Positions 6,017 to 6,641 of a DNA stretch of 6,641 nucleotides are shown in pieces (the stretch's first letter is position 1; every line of letters begins with the position of its first letter). The translations under genes and the position numbers were made by a program. This DNA comes from CAZWRK01 sp964635875 (GTDB lineage Bacteria > Pseudomonadota > Gammaproteobacteria > Burkholderiales > Aquaspirillaceae). The stretch is from contig CAZWRK010000184.1 in assembly GCA_964635875.1 (NCBI GenBank), positions 1 through 6,641 on the forward strand, in the 5' to 3' direction. The notes beneath the pieces are model-generated. The model did not search any database, was not told the origin of the DNA, and was given only the letters and a program-made list of their open reading frames with translations.

Positions 6017-6641
6017 CTACTCGGTGTCAGCGTCGGTGCGGTGTTCAGCCGCCGCGTGTTGACGGGCTTCAAATGCCGCGCGTTTTTCTTCGTTAGCCAG
6101 CGTGCGGGCGTGGAATTCGGCGGTGCGGGCAGCTTTGGCAGCCATCCGTTCGGCTTTTTCCGCTTCTTTTTGCTCGGCCAAAGTCGCTTCGCGAATTTCA
6201 CGGGCGGCAATCGCCGCTTCACGCGCCACGCTACGAATGGCTTCTTCTTCTGCTTCCATCGCGTCAAGCTCGGCGCGGGTTTTACAGGGGCCGGTTTTTT
6301 CAAACCATGCGATGGATTCGACGTGCGCGGTGTGCGGGAACATATTGACGATCCCTGCTGACTTCAGGGTATAGCCCTTGGTATGCACTAAAATCGCGGC
6401 GTCACGCGCCAAAGTCGATGGGCTGCACGACACATAGACGATGCGCTGTGGCGCGGTTTCGTCGGTGAACGCCTTGACCAAAATATCTGCACCATCGCGG
6501 GGCGGATCGATCAGCATTTTGTTGAAGCGTCCCAAGGCCGCGAGCTTCTCGGGGGTGACTTCGAACAAGTTCGCCATTTCATAGCTGACATTGTCTTGCA
6601 GGCCGTTGTGGGTGGCGTTTTCGAGGGCGCGTTCGAGCAGC
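6017..6641 (-). CDS. rlmD: 23S rRNA (uracil-5-)-methyltransferase RlmD/RumA family, C-terminal part (truncated by window edge)
   Basis: This is the C-terminal part of a SAM-dependent RNA m5U methyltransferase. RlmD methylates the uridine equivalent to E. coli 23S rRNA U1939. The frame is open to the right edge (207 residues visible), so the ATG at 6577 is internal. Visible motifs are ALENATHNGLQ (SAM-fold region near the edge), DPPRDGA (6488 to 6508), YVSCSPSTLARD with the nucleophilic Cys at 6425 to 6427, and MFPHTAHVES, whose Glu is the expected general base (E codon 6317 to 6319). The MFPHTxHVES ending fits RlmD better than TrmA or RlmC. The iron-sulfur cysteines and any TRAM domain would lie outside the window. 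After the usual family end near 6295 comes a tail of about 92 residues rich in Ala, Glu, Arg and Lys, probably a long helix or coiled coil, which E. coli RlmD lacks. The YoaK-family gene follows after 20 bases. Confidence 0.9.
   Translation of the reverse strand, partial: LLERALENATHNGLQDNVSYEMANLFEVTPEKLAALGRFNKMLIDPPRDGADILVKAFTDETAPQRIVYVSCSPSTLARDAAILVHTKGYTLKSAGIVNMFPHTAHVESIAWFEKTGPCKTRAELDAMEAEEEAIRSVAREAAIAAREIREATLAEQKEAEKAERMAAKAARTAEFHARTLANEEKRAAFEARQHAAAEHRTDADTE

Noticed and set aside
6041..6374. Plus-strand open frames at 6041 to 6374
   Set aside because: They are mirror images of the Ala/Glu/Arg-rich tail of the methyltransferase. The minus frame continues directly from conserved RlmD motifs, so it is the coding one.
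1..6641. Neisseria-type DNA uptake sequences as a lineage clue
   Set aside because: I looked for GCCGTCTGAA and its complement and found no copy, so they neither support nor exclude a specific family.

Overview
The window is a fully coding stretch of bacterial chromosome with two blocks that converge near position 5230. The plus-strand block (1 to 5239) is the tail of a type I restriction-modification locus: the 3' part of hsdS, a complete hsdR, and a small eukaryotic-like Ser/Thr protein kinase. The minus-strand block (5220 to 6641) holds a YoaK/DUF1275-type membrane protein and the C-terminal part of an RlmD (RumA)-type 23S rRNA uracil-5-methyltransferase. hsdM is not visible and presumably lies upstream, giving an M-S-R order. 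There is no RNA gene, CRISPR array or recognisable insertion sequence, and no gene-free stretch longer than about 75 bases.

Organism: the RlmD C-terminus, with its GYTLKSAGIVNMFPHTAHVESIA-like signature, and the moderate-to-high GC of the housekeeping genes suggest a Gram-negative proteobacterium. Betaproteobacteria is my best guess, from remembered family patterns and not from any search. The restriction locus is a mosaic: hsdR and the conserved repeats of hsdS are GC-rich, while the hsdS target-recognition segments and the kinase gene are visibly richer in A and T.

How the genes work together: HsdS reads DNA through two target-recognition domains and assembles with HsdM and HsdR. HsdR has a PD-(D/E)XK nuclease and a DEAH translocase motor, and cleaves unmodified foreign DNA. 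hsdS and hsdR are joined as TAA-ATG with no spacer. The kinase starts 74 bases after hsdR on the same strand, so it may be part of the defence operon, either regulating restriction or acting as a separate defence effector. Its active site is atypical: a shortened glycine loop, HCD for HRD and DWD for DFG. It also carries an unrecognised helical C-terminal extension. This kinase is the main candidate for something undescribed here. The 20-base tail-to-tail overlap of the kinase with the membrane-protein gene looks like the right edge of the defence cassette against chromosomal housekeeping genes.
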